A DNA stretch of 36,099 nucleotides, from contig KQ482003.1 in NCBI GenBank assembly GCA_001430745.1, positions 1,480,850 through 1,516,948 of the forward strand, in the 5' to 3' direction. The stretch's first letter is position 1. Each line of letters starts with the position of its first letter. Position numbers and translations under genes: made by a program. The stretch comes from Auxenochlorella pyrenoidosa. Lineage: Eukaryota; Chlorophyta; Trebouxiophyceae; Chlorellales; Chlorellaceae. The notes under the pieces are model-generated. The model was given only the letters and a program-made list of their open reading frames with translations. It did no database searches and had not been told where the DNA came from. Below, one piece after another: positions 31,780-36,099 of this stretch.

Positions 31780-33951
31780 ATGAGCCTGGAGAAGCTGGGC
31801 GCTCACCCGTTCTTGCGCACCCCTCTTACGCAGGCGGCCGAGCCCTCGGCTAGTCCGGCACAGCCCGGGCCGAGCGAAGAGGCCTCAACGCAGGCAGGCA
31901 GCAGGAAGAAGCACCATCTGTTGCGCCACGAGCTCACTGCCGACGCGCAGGCGGCGGCAGTGGCGCACTTTGGAGCCGAGTCGGTGGACGAGGCAGCCCA
32001 CAAAGTTTGGGGCCTCAAGTGCGTGCCGGGCCTGTGCTTGGTTGTCAGTGATGCAGCAGCACGGGCAGCTTGCCAGGGCATCGATGATCTGGGGAGTCGC
32101 GGCGCGGGCTCGACACCACTGTCTGCCAAGGCACGCGATGCTTCGTCACGGTGCCCCTCTTCCACAGTACCCTGTCCACGTGCTGCTCTTCCCTCTGCAG
32201 GCAGCGCGAGCTGCAGGAGGCCTTTGCCAAGGTGTATGGCCAGAAGACCAGCTCATGCAACAATGGTGAGAGACATGCATGGTCCTGAGAGAGCATTCAC
32301 CGCTGTCCGCTGCTGATAACCCGGCCTGCACTGCGTGCCTGCGCAGCATCCAGCCCATGCTCAGCGCTGCAAACTCTCCCTGCTGAACTGCAGAGTGGAT
32401 GAGGGGGAAGCTGCTGCAAGGTGGGCGCCGGCGAGGCAGCCGCACAGACGTCCAGCCGTTCTCCCCTTCCCTGCTGAGCATCATGCCTGGGGTGGCCAGC
32501 CCCACTCGCCGTTGCTGGTCGCCGATGCTGCAGGCTGCCACCCCCTTTCTCATGGCAGGACCCACCCTTTGCTTTGTCCCTGTGCAGCCCTTGGGCTGGA
32601 ATCGCGCTGGCGGCCGCCCTCGCTGCAGCCGACGCTGCCGCCCGCGGCCACAGCCAGCGGCGGCGACAGCGGCCAGCCGGGACGATTGGGGCGGAAGCGG
32701 CGGGCAGCAGCGCTGGCGGCGCAGCTGCTGACTCAGGAGATCGAGAGCGACCATGAGGAGATGGAGGAGGGGGGCTCGCCGGAGCGCGCCCCGCGGCGGC
32801 CCTCCCGGCCGCCCAGGCGCGGCCGCCAGGAGGGGGCGAGCGCCGCCGGCGCCGGCACCGCAGCTGCTGCCGCTGCTGCGCCGGTGGACCCGACGAGCAC
32901 CTCTGCTGCCGGGCTGCTGGCGAGCTCTCTTGGAGCGGCGTTCAAGTCGCAGGCGGACCAGCAGCAGGCGCAGCAGGCTGCGGCAGGCCGGGGCCCAGGC
33001 CTGGGCCAGGCAGGGCCTGGCTCCCTGCCGCTGCCCGCCGCGCCCAGCCTGCACATGGATGGGCTGGGCATCGGCCCCTCCGACACGACGCTCACGCTGG
33101 CCGCTGGGCAGCACCTGCCGCTGACGGAGCAGCAGCGGCAGCAACTGCTGCTGCTTGAGCAGCAGCACCAGCAGCAGCAGGCGGCGCTGCAGCAGCAGTT
33201 CCTCATGCAACAGCAGCTCCTGCTACAGCAGCAGCAGCAGCAGCAGCATGAGGCGGTGCAGCGAGCGGTGGCGCCCCCGCCGGCCGCACCTGCCGCGCTG
33301 AAAGCTGAGCCGAGCTGGGGGCAGTTGGGTGGCGCTGGCCTGGCAGGCCTGCCCCCGCTGTCAGCCCCTGCCTCTGCCTCTTCCTCGCTTCTGGCAGGCG
33401 CACTGTCGGCAGCGCTGCCAGCCGCCGCAGCGCCGCAGCTCAGCAGCCTGTCGTGGCAGCTGCTGGCGGCTGCAAGGCAGCAGCTGGAGGATGGGCAGGT
33501 GGCCGCTGAGCTCCAGCGTGCTGGCCTCGGGCCCGCCGAGGCTGGAGATTTGTTGCTATCCACCGACAGGCAGCGCATGCAGGGCCTGGCTCCTGCACTG
33601 GCCCTGTCTGGCATGCTGAGCCGGCAGGTCTCCCCTTCCTCAGCCACCGCATCGGCCACAGCGGCTGCGGCAGCGGCGGCGGTGGCAGCAGCGAGCGACC
33701 AGGCGCAGCAGGCCAGCCCAGCCGTGTCCATTGACCCACTGACTCTGGCTGCAGTGGCCGCTGCCGCCGCAGCAAACGAGCAGCAGTGGCAGCAAGGCAG
33801 CGGGCTGTCCGGCGCGCTCCCATCCCTGGCGTCCCTGCCGCGGCTCAGTGCCGCCGCGGCGCTGTTGACTGGCCTGCAGCCAGGCAGCTCCCTGGGCGCC
33901 GAGCTCCAGAGTCTGCTGGGCTCGTGGCAGGGCGGCAGCGCCAATTTGTAG
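31780..33951 (+). CDS. Gln/Ala-rich protein with LQ..F..VYG..TSS.NN.W motif, function unknown
   Basis: Four exons join in phase: 31780-32018, 32201-32265, 32394-32420 and 32588-33951, giving 564 residues plus stop. Residues ~45-110 form the only ordered-looking part, ending in QRELQEAFAKVYGQKTSSC then NNEWMRGKLLQALG. It resembles a short helical module seen in plant nuclear proteins, but I cannot name the family. Two tiny exons (65 and 27 nt) encode this motif, which supports the model. Next come a basic patch GRKRRAA, an acidic stretch EIESDHEEMEE and an Arg/Pro-rich run that could act as a nuclear localisation region. A Gln-rich coiled segment lies at ~33127-33255 and an Ala-rich tail follows. 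The composition suggests a nuclear co-regulator; this is inference only. Confidence 0.65.
33127..33255 (+). repeat. CAG/polyglutamine-rich tract
   Basis: A coding stretch dominated by CAG with CTG and GAG codons, giving Gln/Leu-rich sequence with a run of seven Gln near its end (about 33223-33243). A likely coiled coil or prion-like segment and a likely site of length polymorphism. Confidence 0.8.
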
Positions 33952-34073
33952 ACCATTTGCAGCGCCCGCTCTTCTGTTGGAGCAGGATCGACCCGTGGCA
34001 CCGGCTGGGGGTGCCCCCTCAATGCCTCGCCTGATCCAGCGACACATGGCAGACTTGCCGATTTTTCATCCAC

Positions 34074-34081
34074 TGTACATA
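34074..34081 (+). promoter_or_regulatory. PUF/Pumilio-type element UGUACAUA in 3' UTR
   Basis: TGTACATA, an exact match to UGUANAUA, lies 122 bp after the stop codon of the Gln/Ala-rich protein and before its TGTAA signal, so it would be in the mRNA 3' UTR. Binding by a PUF repressor is possible but untested. Confidence 0.4.
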
Positions 34082-34444
34082 ACTGCACTGCCTCTTCAAC
34101 CCCCAAACCAGTTTTTGTTGACCTCTGCCTCCCTCTCTCCCGCCATGCAATCCTGCTCTACTCACTGCGTCCGAACCTCCACTCTCCTCTATGGGCCCGG
34201 GTGGCCACGTATATGACCATGTATATTGCTCGCGACACCCCAACATACAAACACAACCGCCCCAATTTCTTTGTTTCCATCTGAGTAAGCGCCAGGCAGC
34301 TTAAAGGGCACCCAAAAGCACAGGCACGTCGGTTCTGCCTGATGCCAGCATGTGCAGCGGGCATGATACGGCCACTGGCAACAGCAGCTGCAGAGGGCAG
34401 CTGGGGCAGAATCTGCATTGTTTTTGCTACACATTCTATCTTCG

Positions 34445-34449
34445 TGTAA
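34445..34449 (+). terminator. UGUAA polyadenylation signal
   Basis: TGTAA lies 493 bp after the stop codon of the Gln/Ala-rich protein gene, on the same strand. It is the expected chlorophyte polyadenylation element and implies a 3' UTR of about 0.5 kb. Confidence 0.55.
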
Positions 34450-34699
34450 CTTTCTGTCGCTCACTCGTTGGCAAGAACGCCCTTCTCTTACACTGCTAAC
34501 CCTGCTGTTCCTGGCTTGCTGCACGCTTGATCCGGCATTCCTGCGGGATTATCCTGCCTCCTCGCTTACACGTCCAAGCGCTGTAGAGAGCTTCCTGCAT
34601 ACCCACCCAGAGCTGGCCCGCACGCCGACAGCTTCTCCAGGCCTGCCAAGCCCGGCGCAGGGCGGGCAGGCGATCAGAAGTTGACAGGGCGCGACATAC

Positions 34700-35927
34700 A
34701 TGGCGGTGACGCCCGGCGAAGCAGGGGCTAGCACTGCTGCTGCCGCCGCGGTCCAGCGCCGCCTGGCAGCAGAGGTGCTTCGAAAACTGCGGCTGGCGGC
34801 AGAGTCCGAGGACAAGGATGACCGAGACATTGTTGCAGCCGAGGTGTTTGCTGATGTGACGGGCGAGCTGAACAGCGCCGCACGTGGTGGGTGCTGGGAT
34901 TCGGCTGGCGGGCGTCTGGCCCTGCACACGGCATCTGCGCTGAGGATTCTGCCTCGCACCCTGCCGTGCTTGGCAGCCCCCGCCCTCCCAGGCCCCACCC
35001 CAGCCGCCCCTCTCCTCCCTGCCGGCCGCAGACAGCACCGGGGCGCTGTACCGCCGCTGGTACGAGGCCCTGGCGCCCCACTTCTGCCGGAGCTGGGAGG
35101 CATCTGAGGCGCTGCTGGCGCTGCTGCGACAGCTGTGGGGCCAGCCCTTTGCGGCGCCCATCTTCGCGCTGCTGCTGCACCAGTGGCTGCTGGTGCACCC
35201 AGAGGCGGGGGGCGCGGACCAGCGGCTCAAGCACCTGAATGTGCTGCTCTCGGGTGGGCGGGTGGGGCGGGGCGGCCAGCGCTTCAAGGCAGGGCCGAGG
35301 GCGCTGGGGGGCGGCTCCGTCTCTGCAGCAGAGGCATACACCCCTCGAAAGGAGGTAGGGGTTGGTTCGCACGGCGTGATTCTGTGGCAAGCGCTGTGAG
35401 CGTCAGCATCGCTGTCTGTTGGTTGGCACCACGAATGCATGCCTGGCGGGTGCCCCCCGCTTGCGCTGGCATGCAAAGCCTGGTATCCACCGCCGTGCAT
35501 ACGGGGGAGCTCCCTTGGTTGCCCAGCCTCTGCCGCCTGCCGCCGTGCTGGAGCCGCTGCAGGCGCGCGACAGCTGTTTCTGGGGGACGTGGAGACCGGC
35601 AGGACCGCCTTCCAGCCGCTGTATGTCTTCATCGCTGAGCAGGCGTGCAGGGGGGGAGCGCACCGCAGCAGGGGCTGCCTGTGCGGCTGCGCCGCGCCGC
35701 TTTGCAGCAGCTGGGCGCGCGGTCTGGCCTGCGGCTGAGCGGGCGCGCAGCGCTGGGCATGGCCGTGGGCTCAGCGCCGGGGAACCAGGGCGTGCGTGCC
35801 GGCCTCCCCTGCATGGCAGGTTGTGCTTGGAGCCGACCGGCGGCGGCTGGACGCGCTGCCGGCGCCGGGGCGGGAGCACGTGATGGCCCTGGCGGCAGCT
35901 TTCCTGCCCTACTACTGCAGCAGAGAG
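34700..35927 (+). CDS. Conserved protein of unknown function (incomplete at right edge)
   Basis: Exons 34700-34886, 35032-35253, 35563-35642 and 35820-35927 join in phase, about 199 residues so far. The first exon gives an Ala-rich helix with Arg/Lys and an acidic patch (AESEDKDDRDIVAAEVF). Exon 2 carries the best block: LYRRWYEALAPHF, then LLRQLWGQPFAAPIFALLLHQWLLVHPE and QRLKHLNVLLSG. Exon 3 reads ARQLFLGDVETGRTAF, and exon 4 ends MALAAAFLPYY. The text looks like a conserved alpha-helical soluble protein also found in land plants, but I do not recognise a named family or activity. Exon 3 seems to end at a GC donor (CAG|GCGTGC) and exon 4 possibly at GAG|GCAAGG. The remainder is not resolved. 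Confidence 0.7.
35643..35819 (+). other. Probable GC-AG intron in unknown conserved gene
   Basis: Exon 3 ends YVFIAEQ at CAG|GCGTGC and exon 4 begins VVLGADRRRL after GGCAG in phase 0. A GT donor two bases later would need phase 2 and gives a frame (LCLEPTGGG) that stops soon and destroys the AFLPYY block. Confidence 0.5.
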
Positions 35928-36099
35928 GCAAGGCGGGCGGCGCGGGGGCGGGCGCCGCGTGCGCTGCGGCCCCGCAGGTCTGCCCCGCTGGGTACAAGGC
36001 GGCAGCACTGTGCTGCCATGTCTTCTCTTGCCCTGTGCCACCGCATGCCGGGCCCCCTGCTGGGGCCTGTCCCCTGCTCCGGCCCCTGCTCCCTCCGAG
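35928..36099 (+). other. Unresolved right edge of unknown conserved gene
   Basis: Probably an intron beginning with GCAAGG and perhaps one more exon after the CCCCGCAG at about 35970-35977. The sequence is too short to decide frame or content. Confidence 0.3.

Larger units (their letters stand above)
33952..34699 (+). other. 3' UTR of Gln/Ala-rich gene and promoter of next gene
   Basis: 748 bp without a coding signal and with lower GC than the genes. It holds a PUF-type element, then a TGTAA signal at 34445-34449; the remaining ~250 bp would be the promoter of the downstream gene. Confidence 0.55.

Overview
The window looks like nuclear DNA of a GC-rich green alga, probably a Chlorella-type trebouxiophyte or a related chlorophyte. 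The evidence is very high GC, many short exons split by short spliceosomal introns, alanine/glutamine-rich proteins, proteins that resemble land-plant orthologues most closely, and UGUAA-type polyadenylation signals. There is one assembly gap (745 N, 18111-18855). All gene models were built by hand from conserved protein blocks plus splice sites and checked for reading phase. No RNA gene, CRISPR array or transposon was recognised. Comparisons with family members rest on remembered conserved motifs; no database search was run.

Layout. (1) 1-10143, minus: clathrin heavy chain, 30 exons, with the 3' end beyond the left edge. (2) 10144-10763: a head-to-head promoter region carrying a perfect TGACGTCA palindrome. 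(3) 10764-16820, plus: EDC4/Ge-1/VARICOSE-type mRNA-decapping scaffold, 12 exons, 1,148 residues. (4) 17117-19063, plus: mitochondrial Rieske iron-sulfur protein of respiratory complex III, broken by the assembly gap and carrying an apparent 1-nt insertion just before it. (5) 19614-30227, minus: a DNA polymerase delta catalytic-subunit (POLD1) homologue, 33 exons, about 1,304 residues. (6) 30228-31779: no recognisable gene. (7) 31780-33951, plus: a Gln/Ala-rich probable nuclear protein of unknown function. (8) 34700 to the right edge, plus: a conserved protein of unknown function, incomplete.

The most interesting item is gene 5. Its fold markers are all present: polymerase motifs A and B and both C-terminal four-cysteine modules. 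However, the 3'-5' exonuclease residues are lost in all three Exo motifs, polymerase motif C reads YGHTDS instead of YGDTDS, and two further conserved blocks (KKRYAG and KGIETVRRD) are altered. The frame stays open through 33 exons, so this looks like a maintained, proofreading-dead and possibly polymerase-impaired POLD1 paralogue rather than a decaying pseudogene.

A second signal crosses genes. At least eight introns in four unrelated genes are best modelled with GC instead of GT donors, roughly one in ten of the introns resolved here and far above the ~1% usual in plants and animals. The genes share no pathway (vesicle coats, mRNA decay, respiration, DNA replication), so this is an ordinary gene-dense nuclear segment with one unusual gene.
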